Shown: in pieces, positions 28,974 to 37,744 of the stretch | How positions within the stretch are numbered: the first letter of the stretch is position 1 | Layout of the letters: each line of letters begins with the position of its first letter | NCBI RefSeq assembly: GCF_003364265.1 | Contig: NZ_NXLW01000007.1 | Location: 32,440-96,439, forward strand | Length of the DNA: 64,000 nucleotides | Direction: 5' to 3' | Source: Helicobacter aurati | GTDB taxonomy: Bacteria; Campylobacterota; Campylobacteria; Campylobacterales; Helicobacteraceae | Translations under genes and position numbers: made by a program | The notes under the pieces: generated by a model | Seen by the model: the letters and a program-made list of their open reading frames with translations, nothing else | Told to the model about the DNA's origin: nothing | The model's database searches: none

Positions 28974-30236
28974 TTAATCCTTGTCTTCTTGGGATGTAAA
29001 TTGTGTAAGATACGACTCGTTAAACATAATTGCTTGCAGAATGGCTTTTTCATTGACGTAAAAAATATAGCCTTTATCGCCATCGGCAAGTAACTTACTT
29101 ACAATAGGTTGTTTGTTGCTATAAGCAATTTGCTGAATGGGGGAGAAATCTGTGCCATTCCAAAGGGCTAGATTCAAAGTGGTGTTATTTTGCGTATAAA
29201 GCAACAACACAAATTCGCCTATTGTGGCTAATTCGATTGAGGTTACATTGTCAATATTTAGGCTTTCTTGTAAAGAGTCCATCTGTAATGTCCCATTATG
29301 AAGTTCGCAAGTCTGAAAGTAGAGACGTTTAGAATTGTGAATATACGCCGCAATACAAGAATAAGTTTTTGTTTGTTTATCTAATGAGAATAATTCCTTG
29401 CGGACTGGTAATTGCGTGATAGTGGGCTGCTCCAATGATGTGTCTATAACAAGCTTTTCTTGTAATTTTAAATTAGAATCTAGGAGTGCAAAAATTGGCA
29501 CATGGGTTTTTAGCTGCAATATAAAAGAAAGAATAAACGCCGAACGTGTTTGCGAATCTAGTGAATCCTGTGAAGCATGCACAGGAGACATAGTATCATA
29601 AATAGGCAAAAGAGTATCTGATAAAAAATGGTTAAAATTACCAAAGCCAGAAAAACTAATGTTTTTTATAAACTTAAATGGAATATTTGTTTTTGCATCA
29701 CTGCGAAATACGTCATGCAAGTCGTTAATTGACGTAGAAAAAACGCGAATCTTATTAGATAAGGCGGCAAATTTCCCCTGTGTATTCAAAAAAAGGAAAA
29801 GCTGATTGTTATTCTGATAAATAATAGGGCGAGAAATACCATTAATATATTGCTTTGTTTGTTGCAATAGAAAATCTTGTGTCGCAAGAATCTTTGCATC
29901 ACTCCATACTTGCGAATTATGCGTTGCTAGAGAATATTCACTTGGCGAGAAGAGCAGCCCATAAAGATTATGTCCTGTCAGACTAGATTGCATAAGTGGC
30001 GTATCAAAAAAAGTAATCAAATAAGTATGATTCCCTATTGTTTCTGCGCTAAGTGCATAAATGTTATGCAATTTATCACGTAAATCTTGCTGATAGACTT
30101 CATAGATTGGCTCTTGTTCTAAAGCATTAGTAGCCAATGGGAAATATTTATCGGTATAAGAACTATGTAGGAAAATTCCTATCCCTGCAACAAGACAAAG
30201 TACAATATAAAAAAGAATATCAATATATCTTTGCAT
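28974..30236 (-). CDS. membrane-anchored or exported protein, possible sialidase-like fold
   Basis: 420 residues. One N-terminal membrane segment (residues ~6-26) acts as signal anchor; the remainder is periplasmic, rich in beta-strand patterns and aromatic-polar repeats, with few Gly/Pro. A short conserved-looking stretch GFGNFNHFLSDTLLPIYD is near residue 215. Genes in this place next to pyrC in Helicobacter are often described as sialidase-like (BNR fold) proteins, but I see no clear Asp-box motif, so the fold is tentative and no enzyme activity is claimed. It sits 3 bases from pyrC and 2 bases from addA, so it is part of that operon. Confidence 0.65.
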   Translation of the reverse strand: MQRYIDILFYIVLCLVAGIGIFLHSSYTDKYFPLATNALEQEPIYEVYQQDLRDKLHNIYALSAETIGNHTYLITFFDTPLMQSSLTGHNLYGLLFSPSEYSLATHNSQVWSDAKILATQDFLLQQTKQYINGISRPIIYQNNNQLFLFLNTQGKFAALSNKIRVFSTSINDLHDVFRSDAKTNIPFKFIKNISFSGFGNFNHFLSDTLLPIYDTMSPVHASQDSLDSQTRSAFILSFILQLKTHVPIFALLDSNLKLQEKLVIDTSLEQPTITQLPVRKELFSLDKQTKTYSCIAAYIHNSKRLYFQTCELHNGTLQMDSLQESLNIDNVTSIELATIGEFVLLLYTQNNTTLNLALWNGTDFSPIQQIAYSNKQPIVSKLLADGDKGYIFYVNEKAILQAIMFNESYLTQFTSQEDKD

Positions 30237-30239
30237 AGA

Positions 30240-31379
30240 TTATTCTTTGGGTATTTGCTGATTAGAAAGCTTATGCTTATCAGATTCTCTAGGATAAATT
30301 GCTATTTCTTTAATGCGATATTCAAGCGAAAAACTCGGAGAAAATACACTTATATCGCCATCTGGAGTATTGAGCATTGCAGAGTGAGGCTGTAATGGAC
30401 GCCCATTTTCTAAAATAACAACCTTTGTAAACGGAAGTGATATATCATAGATTCTCATGCCGTTATCGCTTATAAAGCTTTGTAAATTTTCTAACTTGTT
30501 ATGCTTGGCAAAGAGTGTTGCAAGAGATTCTAAGAGTAACGGCGCGCTAAAGATTCCGGCTGCTCCGCTTCGCTTTGCCTCAATGCTATGCGGTGCGCTA
30601 TCAGAACCAAAGCTTATCTTAGAATCTGCACACAACATAGCTTCAAGGATGGCATCTCTGTCTTGAGGTGTTTTTACAATCGGCTTACAAAAGGCAAATG
30701 GATTAAGCTTGCCCCCTAAAATATCATCAAGTGTCAAAAGGGCATGATGCAAAGTAATCGTGCCAAACAAATTGGGATATTTATGAATAGATTCTAGGGA
30801 ATGTCTATCGCTTAAATGCTCAATAATAATTCGCAAACGTGGAAAACTTCTCGCCAATTCTTCAAACACACAGAGAAATTCCCGTTCTCTATACATGCTA
30901 AATCCTGCACTTTCGCCGTGTATGCTTAGAATCATGTTAAGGTTTTGTGCTTCCTCTAAAAGCCGCAAGAAATCAGGAGTAAGAATCTCGCTTACACCAT
31001 TATCTGAATTGGTTGTAGAACCCTTAGGGTAGAGCTTTAATACTTTTATTCCGTGTCTATATGCCTTATGTAACTCTTGTATGGTTAGAGAATCTGAAAT
31101 AAATAGACTCATAAAGGGAATGAAATGCTGTGTGCAAGAATCATGAAATACCATTTGCCTATCATCACCCGTTATGTGGCAGTGTGAATGAGCAAGACGT
31201 CGAATTTCTTCTTGATAATGCAAAACAGAATCCACTGAAGTCAATGGTGGTGTCAGATTTGGCATAGCAAGTACCAAAGAAAAGTTTCGTGCACTAAAAG
31301 GCAAAATAGATTCTAAAACTCTCTCTTGTCGCAAATGTATGTGCATATCAAGAGGATTATACAACGAAAGTGTTTGCAT
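30240..31379 (-). CDS. pyrC: dihydroorotase
   Basis: About 379 residues from the ATG at 31379, preceded by AAGGAAATCC. A TTG at 31394 lies upstream in frame without a site. It cyclises carbamoyl-aspartate in pyrimidine synthesis. Zinc ligands: DMHIHLRQ (~residue 12), the carboxylated Lys in VLKLYPKGSTTNS (~107), the His in SIHGES (~146), the His in IEHLSD (~190), and the catalytic Asp in FGSDSAPH (~258). First gene of a four-gene operon (pyrC, membrane protein, addA, nhaA). Confidence 0.94.
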   Translation of the reverse strand: MQTLSLYNPLDMHIHLRQERVLESILPFSARNFSLVLAMPNLTPPLTSVDSVLHYQEEIRRLAHSHCHITGDDRQMVFHDSCTQHFIPFMSLFISDSLTIQELHKAYRHGIKVLKLYPKGSTTNSDNGVSEILTPDFLRLLEEAQNLNMILSIHGESAGFSMYREREFLCVFEELARSFPRLRIIIEHLSDRHSLESIHKYPNLFGTITLHHALLTLDDILGGKLNPFAFCKPIVKTPQDRDAILEAMLCADSKISFGSDSAPHSIEAKRSGAAGIFSAPLLLESLATLFAKHNKLENLQSFISDNGMRIYDISLPFTKVVILENGRPLQPHSAMLNTPDGDISVFSPSFSLEYRIKEIAIYPRESDKHKLSNQQIPKE

Positions 31380-31394
31380 GGATTTCCTTGACAA

Positions 31395-31600
31395 GATTTG
31401 TTGCGAGGTTCAGCGAACGTGTAAGAATGACACAAGGAATTATAACACAGATTGCATGACGTAGAAATGGCAATGAATGATGATTCTGTTTGAGAAAAAT
31501 TTCAGAACCATGCCTTTTGTAGTAGAATATTGTTTTATTTTAGTTTGCAGCATAATTCAAATTTAGAACTATCATTTTTTCAAAGCATTAAGGATAATAA
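31395..31600. other. junction between core and accessory DNA
   Basis: AT-rich, divergent between pyrC and the acetyltransferase. It must hold both promoters. An upstream TTG-started extension of the acetyltransferase frame from 31530 has no ribosome site and is not accepted as coding. Confidence 0.4.
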
Positions 31601-32228
31601 ATGCAAAAAAACAAACAACACTTCACCTCGTAGCACGGCTGCGCCTAGCACGAATCGCGATATTTTTACGCGCGATTTGGCAGGAGAGCTGATTGATATG
31701 AATGACCCGGAGTTTGGGAGGATTAAAGAAGTTATTTTGGAGACAATTAGGCTAACAGATGAGTTAAATAGCGGACATCACAGCCCCGAGCGAGTGCAGG
31801 AACTTTTTGCGCAAATCATTGGCAAGGAGATAGATTCTAGCACATGGATAATCCCGCCCTTTTATGTCGATTTTGGGCGCAATATCAAAGTGGGCAAGAA
31901 CTTTTTTATGAATCAGGCTTGCACATTTATGGACAGAGGCGGAATCACGATTGGTGATGATGTCTTTATCGCGCCCAAAGTCTGCCTAACAACGATTAAC
32001 CACGACTTTAATCCTTATAATCGTCAAGCGACATTTTGCAAGCCGATTGTGATAGGCGATAGAGTGTGGATTGGCATTAATGTAACGATTTGCCCGGGCG
32101 TAACGATTGGCGAAAATTCTGTGATTGCTGCTGGTGCTGTCGTAACCAAAGATGTCCCGCCCAATGTGATTGTTGGAGGCAATCCTGCGAGAGTTATCAA
32201 ATCTATTGAAGAATATGAGCTAAAGTAA
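31601..32228 (+). CDS. maltose/galactoside O-acetyltransferase-like protein; apparent start is out of frame at an A7 tract
   Basis: About 209 residues if read with one base removed from the run of A at 31606-31612. It belongs to the LacA/NodL/Maa hexapeptide acetyltransferases: RDLAGELIDMNDPE near the N-terminus, TTINHDFNPYNRQ carrying the catalytic His, IGDRVWIGINVTICPGVTIG repeats, and GNPARVIK at the end. It would acetylate a sugar from acetyl-CoA. The only ATG with a good ribosome site (AAGGATAAT, 31601) reads MQKNKQHFTS then TAG. The long frame joins it only with six A residues instead of seven. The next in-frame ATG (31698) would cut off about 30 residues. It is thus either phase-off, a pseudogene or a sequencing slip. 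Confidence 0.75.
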
Positions 32229-32297
32229 CAACATAATATCATTTCTACATTCAGAGAATCCATAAATTACACAACACGATTTAGCAATTTGTTGCCG

Positions 32298-32705
32298 TGA
32301 TTTATCAAGGATTCTTTAACCCAAGATTTTGCAAATTTGCAAGCTAAGGATATAAAAGAGAATTATTATTCTAAGGCTTTTGGCGGTAAGTTTTTTAGCA
32401 AGAATGATTCTAAAATCATAGGTTATGTGCGTGATAGGCTAGATTGTCTTTTAGAACAAAAGCAAGTTAATGAAAAAGAATTTTGCATACTCTTAAGCTC
32501 TTTGCTTTATAGCGCAGATAGAATCGCAAACACCGTAGGGCATTATGATGCGTATCGTAAGAATATTGCTTTGCAAGATAGATTTGTATATGAGTTGATA
32601 GAGCCTATTGTAAGCAATGCAGAGATAGAAATATATAGACAAGATTCTAATCTCTTGGTTAAAAATTTATCTAAGCAAAACAGACAAATAGACATAGCCT
32701 TTTAA
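32298..32705 (+). pseudogene. remnant of an adenine DNA methyltransferase (COG3392-like)
   Basis: An open stretch reads NYYSKAFGGKFFSKNDS, then ...LLSSLLYSADRIANTVGHYDAY, a pattern of the middle part of COG3392/D12-type adenine methylases (the aligned family text has AADKVANTxxVYGAY). The parts with the SAM-binding site upstream and the DPPYNxRQY motif downstream are both missing. No ribosome site precedes it. The next 200 bases (32706-32921) have short broken frames, possibly further decay of the same locus. It lies directly upstream of an intact R-M set, so one R-M locus has replaced or joined an older one. Confidence 0.6.
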
Positions 32706-32921
32706 ATCTTGAAGCTCAAAATATTATTTTTAACGATTCTTTAACAGAATTAACGATGATAGATTCTTTGTGATAATTTTCCTGATATTCAATAGATTCC
32801 AAAAGATATGTAAAGTTTATTAATTTTGATGAGGGATTAAATATTAGAAATTTTGATATTTTAGAGTTTATTAATAGACTTAAATAATTTATGAGCAACA
32901 ACAATCAATAGTTAAACTAGT

Positions 32922-33830
32922 ATGCTGGAATCAAATATTACTACAGAAAGAGAGACAATGACGATACAAAGTCCTTTAAATCCTCAAACAACAGAATCCA
33001 AGCCATTTGTGAAATGGGCAGGGGGCAAGAGGGGCTTGCTCGATTCGCTCTTGCCCTTTGTGCCCAAAGAGTTTGGCGATTATTTCGAGCCCTTTTTGGG
33101 CGGTGGCGCTTTGTTTTTTGCGCTTAAAGATCGCGGCTTGTTGGAGGCTAAGAATGTCTATTTGAATGATAAAAACATAGAATTAATGAATGCTTATTTG
33201 GCAATACAAAATTGTGCGCATGAGCTTTTGAGAGAATTAGAAATTTTGCAACAAAATCATAATAGGGAAACATTCTATTTTATACGTAATCTTGATAGGC
33301 AAGTTGATTTTTTGCATTTAAAGGATTATTTTCGTGCAGCAAGATTTATTTATCTTAATAAGACATGTTTTAATGGATTGTGCCGCTATAATTCTAATGG
33401 TGAATTTAATACGCCTATGGGGAGCTATAAGAATCCCAAGATTTATGATAGAGATTTAGTTTTGAGCGCCAACAATGCCCTAGAAGATGTGCAGATTATG
33501 AATCTCGATTTTGAGCAAGCAGTCATCAACGCAAAAAGGGGCGATTTTGTCTATTTTGACCCTCCTTATTACCCCTTGAATAAAACCTCTAGCTTTGTGA
33601 GTTATACGGATAATTTTTTAGAAGAGGAGCATATAAGGCTTTATCATGTTTTTAGGACACTCAATGCTAAAGGCGTCAAGGTTTTGCAGAGTAATTCTAA
33701 TGCAGAGTTTATAAGAAAGCTTTATAAAGATTTTGAATGTATCGAGCTTAGGGCAAAGAGGGTAATTAATTGCAAAGGCGATAAAAGGGGCGAAATTACG
33801 GAGCTTTTGATAAGGGGGGATTATGAGTAA
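32922..33830 (+). CDS. Dam-family adenine DNA methyltransferase
   Basis: 302 residues, or 290 from the second ATG (32958), which has the better ribosome site (AGAGAG). Alpha-class N6-adenine methylase: motif X/I FVKWAGGKRGLLDSLLPF (~27) and EPFLGGGALFFAL (~52), then FIYLNKTCFNGLCRYNSNG (~145), then catalytic YFDPPYYPLNKTSSFVSYT (~208). The last two are very close to Dam, DpnM and MboI-type enzymes that methylate GATC, so GATC is a plausible target, though the family also contains other specificities. It overlaps the next gene by 8 bases; the three genes to 35440 form one R-M operon. Confidence 0.88.
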   Translation: MLESNITTERETMTIQSPLNPQTTESKPFVKWAGGKRGLLDSLLPFVPKEFGDYFEPFLGGGALFFALKDRGLLEAKNVYLNDKNIELMNAYLAIQNCAHELLRELEILQQNHNRETFYFIRNLDRQVDFLHLKDYFRAARFIYLNKTCFNGLCRYNSNGEFNTPMGSYKNPKIYDRDLVLSANNALEDVQIMNLDFEQAVINAKRGDFVYFDPPYYPLNKTSSFVSYTDNFLEEEHIRLYHVFRTLNAKGVKVLQSNSNAEFIRKLYKDFECIELRAKRVINCKGDKRGEITELLIRGDYE

Positions 33831-34623
33831 AAATAATGAGCAACAAGATGTAAGCAATAAAAAACATTTAGTTTTAGAAGCTTTGCTAGAACGATGCCAG
33901 AAACGAAATAATCTTATTTTTGATAATGATTTAGTCAAAGAGATTTGTAGGGAATATCATTTTGGTAATCCATTTGATGTAACAAAGCTTGATTCTAAGG
34001 ATAAATTGCCACTTTCTTTTTTAGAACAAGATGTTTGTTTGTTACATTTAGGCAAAGGTCGCCATCGGTTTGTTCATGGTGTTGATAAGCTCTATCATAC
34101 CTTTGAAGCTATGCAAGTTTCCATTGAATGGGAATATAAAAAGAGTTTGCTCAATGAATACAATAATAGCGAAAGCAATATTTTGAGCGTGGCAAATAAT
34201 CAAAGAATCTTGCATTATTTTTTGTTTGGAGAAGATTTAGAATTTGAGAATGTAGAAATTGAAAATCGTCCCAAAACTTATTTTCCTCATCGAACAAAAA
34301 CTACTTTAAATTATTATTTTAATAAACAAGAAGTTATTGCAGAAAATCAACAAATAGAAATTGATTTAACACTTGAATATAATGGTACTATTGGAGTGTT
34401 TGAGGCAAAAAATGGTACACCAAAAGATTTTAATATCTGCCAAATTTATCACCCATTTTTGTATTATTATAATTCGGGCTTAAAAATTAAACATATCACA
34501 TGTGTTTATCTTGTACGTAATGCTGATAGTCTCAACTTATGGGCTTATACTTTTGATGAACCGAAGTGCTTAGATTCTATAAGATTTTTAAAATCATGTG
34601 AATATAATTTAGTGAGGAAATAA
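33823..34623 (+). CDS. putative type II restriction endonuclease
   Basis: 266 residues. Its N-terminal part (to ~130) is helical and charged. A PD-(D/E)xK-like core is visible at residues ~182-203: EIDLTLEYNG, then GVFEAKNG, with Asp, Glu and Lys at the expected spacing. The C-terminal part is aromatic-rich (IYHPFLYYYNSG). Placement between two methyltransferase genes, overlapping the first and one base from the second, strongly suggests it is the cutting partner. No named endonuclease family was recognised with certainty, so the cut site is unknown apart from the GATC hint from the methylase. Confidence 0.75.
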   Translation: MSKNNEQQDVSNKKHLVLEALLERCQKRNNLIFDNDLVKEICREYHFGNPFDVTKLDSKDKLPLSFLEQDVCLLHLGKGRHRFVHGVDKLYHTFEAMQVSIEWEYKKSLLNEYNNSESNILSVANNQRILHYFLFGEDLEFENVEIENRPKTYFPHRTKTTLNYYFNKQEVIAENQQIEIDLTLEYNGTIGVFEAKNGTPKDFNICQIYHPFLYYYNSGLKIKHITCVYLVRNADSLNLWAYTFDEPKCLDSIRFLKSCEYNLVRK

Positions 34624-34624
34624 T

Positions 34625-35440
34625 ATGCAGCTCAACAAACTCTACAATGATGATGTTTTAAAAGTGCTTAAAAGTTTACCCGATTCCAGCCTTGATATGG
34701 TTTATGGCGACCCTGATTATAATGTTGGCATTAACTATAATGGCTCAAAATACACGCAAAAATGGGACGATTATATTGCTTGGTATTGCGCATTGGCAAC
34801 AGAATCTATGCGCGTGCTCAAGCCTAGTGGGAATCTTTTTATGATGAACTATCCCAAACAAAACGCATATTTACGTGTTAAATGCTTGGATTCTATCGCG
34901 TATGATGTGCAAGATTATGTTTGGGTCTATAATACAAATGTTGGGCATAGCAAGAGGCGCTTGACAACAGCACACAGAAGCATCTTGCATGCCACAAAAA
35001 GCAAGGAGAATCATTTCTATAAAGACAATATTGCAATGCCCTACCAAAACCCAACAGATAAAAGAATTATGCAAAGACTAGCAGAGGGGCATAAGGGTAG
35101 AATGCCCTATTCATGGTTTTATTTCGATTTGGTTAAAAATGTGAGCAAGGATAAAACATTTCATTCATGCCAGATTCCATTAAAACTTGTAGAAATGCTC
35201 ATCAAGTCTTGCACAAATGAGGGAGATTCTGTGTTTATCCTCTTTGGTGGTAGCGGGGGCGAGATTGTATTGTGCGAACAACTCAAGCGCCAATGGATAA
35301 GCTGTGAGCTGCACAAACCTTATTATGAAATGATTGTAAATCGACTTGAAAACAAAGGCGAGATTAAAGAAAAATTTAAATTACCAAATTTTCAAAAATC
35401 TAGCCAGAAACAAAATAATTTATTTGAAGCAAATTTATAA
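34625..35440 (+). CDS. beta-class DNA methyltransferase (second methylase of the R-M operon)
   Basis: 271 residues. The catalytic motif comes first (YGDPDYNVGINY near residue 28, DPDYN in place of the usual DPPYN) and the SAM motif last (ILFGGSGGEI near 213), so it is beta class (N6-adenine or N4-cytosine). The strict DPF of motif I is replaced by ILF. Segments VLKPSGNLFMMNYPKQNAYLR and VGHSKRRLTTAHRSIL are typical of a subgroup associated with two-methylase R-M systems. It probably protects the second strand or single-stranded sites. Start ATG one base after the endonuclease stop region. The C-terminus is Lys/Gln-rich. Confidence 0.82.
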   Translation: MQLNKLYNDDVLKVLKSLPDSSLDMVYGDPDYNVGINYNGSKYTQKWDDYIAWYCALATESMRVLKPSGNLFMMNYPKQNAYLRVKCLDSIAYDVQDYVWVYNTNVGHSKRRLTTAHRSILHATKSKENHFYKDNIAMPYQNPTDKRIMQRLAEGHKGRMPYSWFYFDLVKNVSKDKTFHSCQIPLKLVEMLIKSCTNEGDSVFILFGGSGGEIVLCEQLKRQWISCELHKPYYEMIVNRLENKGEIKEKFKLPNFQKSSQKQNNLFEANL

Positions 35441-35739
35441 ATTGAGATACTTAGAGTGAAAAAGAAAGTTATCACATACTTTTTTGAAACGAGGCGATGA
35501 ATTGTAATTTAGGAATTTTCATTAAAGATAGATAAGTTGATTATTTAAAAGTACAAAATTTCAATTTGTATAGAAACTCATGTAAACTAAAAACATTCCC
35601 AAGATTCCTAGAAAGCTTTCTAGCCAAGAGCTTTGGGAACTCAATGGCATCAAACGTAGATTCAAATTATGCGCAATAGCCTATAACTAACGCTAATAAA
35701 TCAAAATACTTAAAAATCTATTAATTTCCTGCTAAACTA
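35441..35739. other. gene-free stretch with a nested palindrome
   Basis: About 300 AT-rich bases after the R-M operon. No coding frame of note. It contains the nested inverted repeat at 35596-35639 described separately, then the purE promoter. Confidence 0.5.
35596..35639. repeat. nested inverted repeat (possible cruciform or terminator)
   Basis: Inner perfect 16-base palindrome CTAGAAAGCTTTCTAG (35608-35623), flanked by outer arms TTCCCAA (35596-35602) and TTGGGAA (35633-35639). No U tract follows. It lies between the R-M operon and purE, at a core/accessory boundary. Confidence 0.5.
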
Positions 35740-35770
35740 TTGACAAAAACTAGGTATCAGACTTTATAAT
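35740..35770 (+). promoter_or_regulatory. promoter of purE
   Basis: TTGACA (35740-35745) and TATAAT (35765-35770), both perfect consensus boxes, separated by 19 bases. About 90 bases of leader precede purE. Confidence 0.6.
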
Positions 35771-35860
35771 TAGAGAATCTATTTTTCGCAGTAAGAAGAA
35801 GTGAAAATCACAACATTAATACATTGGTGATTGCGATTTAATTTACATAAAAGGCTTGGT

Positions 35861-36364
35861 ATGGTAGTGATTATTATGGGCAGCATGAGTGATTGGAATG
35901 TCATGAAAGAATGCACCAAAGTATTAAAGCAATTTGATATTTCATTTGAAGTCTATGTTTCTTCTGCGCATAGAACACCGCTTCGCACAAAAGAAATTGT
36001 TTTAGATGCAGAACAAAGAGGGGCTGATATTTTTATTGGTGCGGCTGGTATGGCTGCTCATTTAGCTGGAGGTATCGCAGCTATAACCTGTAAACCTGTC
36101 ATAGCAGTTCCTTTGGCAGGAGGGTTGCTCGATGGACTTGATTCACTACTGTCAAGTGTGCAAATGCCAAAAGAGATTCCTGTCGCTACAATGGCTGTTG
36201 GGAAAGCAGGGGCAATCAATGCCGGGTATTTGAGCGTACAAATCCTTGCCTTGCAGCCAAAATACGCAAATTTGGCTTTAAAATTAGCACAAGAAAGAGA
36301 ATCTAAGGCAAAGCAATTAGAACAAGATACACAAACAATACAAACCGAATTACAATCACAATGA
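35861..36364 (+). CDS. purE: N5-carboxyaminoimidazole ribonucleotide mutase
   Basis: 168 residues from the ATG at 35861, which follows AAAGG. The TTG-started extension to 35831 is rejected. It carries out the carboxylation-rearrangement step of purine synthesis. The class I motifs are present: IIMGSMSDW (~residue 5) with phosphate-binding Ser and Asp, SAHRTP (~41) with the catalytic His, and GAAGMAAHLAGGIAA (~70), then PVATMAVGKAGAINAGYLSVQIL. The last ~20 residues are Gln/Thr-rich and exceed the usual length slightly. It is followed after 13 bases by the DUF3972 gene, probably one operon. Confidence 0.96.
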   Translation: MVVIIMGSMSDWNVMKECTKVLKQFDISFEVYVSSAHRTPLRTKEIVLDAEQRGADIFIGAAGMAAHLAGGIAAITCKPVIAVPLAGGLLDGLDSLLSSVQMPKEIPVATMAVGKAGAINAGYLSVQILALQPKYANLALKLAQERESKAKQLEQDTQTIQTELQSQ

Positions 36365-36377
36365 TAAGGGGGGCATT

Positions 36378-37388
36378 ATGGCAGAAACACATCAAACACA
36401 AGGGTTAAAAACGATACGAGAGATGCAAGAGGATTTGAGAGAAAGCTCCCTTGCAGAAATGCAAAAAGATGTTGCAATCCCCCAAGCCACATCGCAGTCA
36501 AACAAAACACAAATGCGCGCGCAGATACAAGATCAAGTACAAACAATAGAACATATTCTAGAATCAAACAATACATCGCCAGCACCGAACAAAACACCAC
36601 CTCCAAAGCAACCCCAAGAAAAGCTAGTAAAAAAGGAATCAACACAAGAAAAATTAATGCAAGTAAATATCACAAAAACTGCCAATCCTGCGATGAAAAA
36701 CACAAGCCAACCCTCAAATCAACCCACAAGACAACCAGCGCAAATGCCACCAGCCCCAACAAATGAAACACACGATACCCACATAGAATCTACAACACAA
36801 GCTGATATAGCGCATATTACTGCAAAACAAAATATAGAAACTAATCCAGACACACATATTAATGAATTGAAACAAGAGAAATATGAGCAAATAGTTAAAG
36901 CGAATCCGGTAGGCAAGCAAGAGACTTGGATTCTATTAGAAGAGTTTTTACATTTATCAGGATTGGAACGAGAAAAAGTCGAAGAACTAATCAGGAACAA
37001 ATCGATTAAAAGCAGGCAAGAAAACAACAGAATCTATATCGAAGCAAGCACTGGAACTTCGGCATTAATTAAAAAAGTAGAGAATCGATTAGTCTCGCTT
37101 GATATGAGTGGCAATGCTTTGGACCCTGTTTTTGTAGAAAAAACTATTGCAACAATTTTAGGCTTACATGATAAGGTTATCCATTCTAAAGATGAGACAA
37201 TTTCAGCTTTCAAAAGTGAAAATAGTTTCTTAAAAGAAGCCTTAGTTTCTATGCAGGAAATCTATGATGATGATAAAAAAACCATCGAGCTCTTGCGACA
37301 GCAACTACAAAAGACTCAAGAAGAAGTGGAATTTGTCAAACGTAAATATAAACTTATGTGGGGAAGAATAAGCAATAGCACAACTTAA
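36378..37388 (+). CDS. DUF3972 protein with long disordered N-terminus
   Basis: 336 residues. Residues 1-175 are low-complexity, rich in Gln, Thr, Pro and Asn, probably disordered. The C-terminal half holds the DUF3972 domain of Helicobacter and Campylobacter: WILLEEFLHLSGLEREKVEE (~185), NKSIKSRQENNRIYIEAS, resembling a small DNA-binding helix-turn module, then a coiled coil (~260-325). Function unknown in the family. ATG after AAGGGGGG. A second copy of 36538-36650, about 113 bases, is present at 40558-40670 with about ten differences, so this gene has been partly duplicated across an accessory block. Confidence 0.8.
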   Translation: MAETHQTQGLKTIREMQEDLRESSLAEMQKDVAIPQATSQSNKTQMRAQIQDQVQTIEHILESNNTSPAPNKTPPPKQPQEKLVKKESTQEKLMQVNITKTANPAMKNTSQPSNQPTRQPAQMPPAPTNETHDTHIESTTQADIAHITAKQNIETNPDTHINELKQEKYEQIVKANPVGKQETWILLEEFLHLSGLEREKVEELIRNKSIKSRQENNRIYIEASTGTSALIKKVENRLVSLDMSGNALDPVFVEKTIATILGLHDKVIHSKDETISAFKSENSFLKEALVSMQEIYDDDKKTIELLRQQLQKTQEEVEFVKRKYKLMWGRISNSTT

Positions 37389-37449
37389 TATGCCAAATGT
37401 AGCGCACAAGTAATACGTATTACAATAATCAATCAGCCCAACTACTTAA

Positions 37450-37640
37450 TATCGTGCGAGACTTTGTCATTCTAAGCATTGCGAAGAATGACAAACTTCT
37501 CTTGTCGCTCTGAGGCTTTAGCCGAAGAGTCTCTTAAAGATTAAAGATTCAAAAGAGATGTTTCGCTCACTTCACTCCCTCAATATAACAAAGGATAGAG
37601 ACACTTCGGTTTCACCCCAGCATGACCAAGATAGAAATAT
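37450..37640. repeat. dispersed palindromic element cluster
   Basis: Several half-elements: TTTGTCATTCTAAGC...GAAGAATGACAAA (37465-37496), TTGTCGCTCTGAGGC...GAAGAGTC, then CCTCAATATAACAAAG and GAGACACTTCGG...CAGCATGACC. They match the TTGTCATTCTGA / TCAGAATGACAA family found also at 40.3, 44.9, 45.9, 51.6, 54.8, 56.3 and 62 kb. Arms are imperfect, as in old copies. No gene is present in 37389-37744. Confidence 0.75.
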
Positions 37641-37744
37641 TTATCCCTGTATGAACTCGCTCCCATAGCCTAACGCCAAAAATAGGGGCATAACATGGCA
37701 AAACAGCGATTTAATAAGTCTTGTAATCCACAGCAACACAGTAA

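Noticed and set aside
35771..35860. Purine riboswitch before purE
   Set aside because: The leader has weak inverted repeats, but no recognisable conserved riboswitch core.
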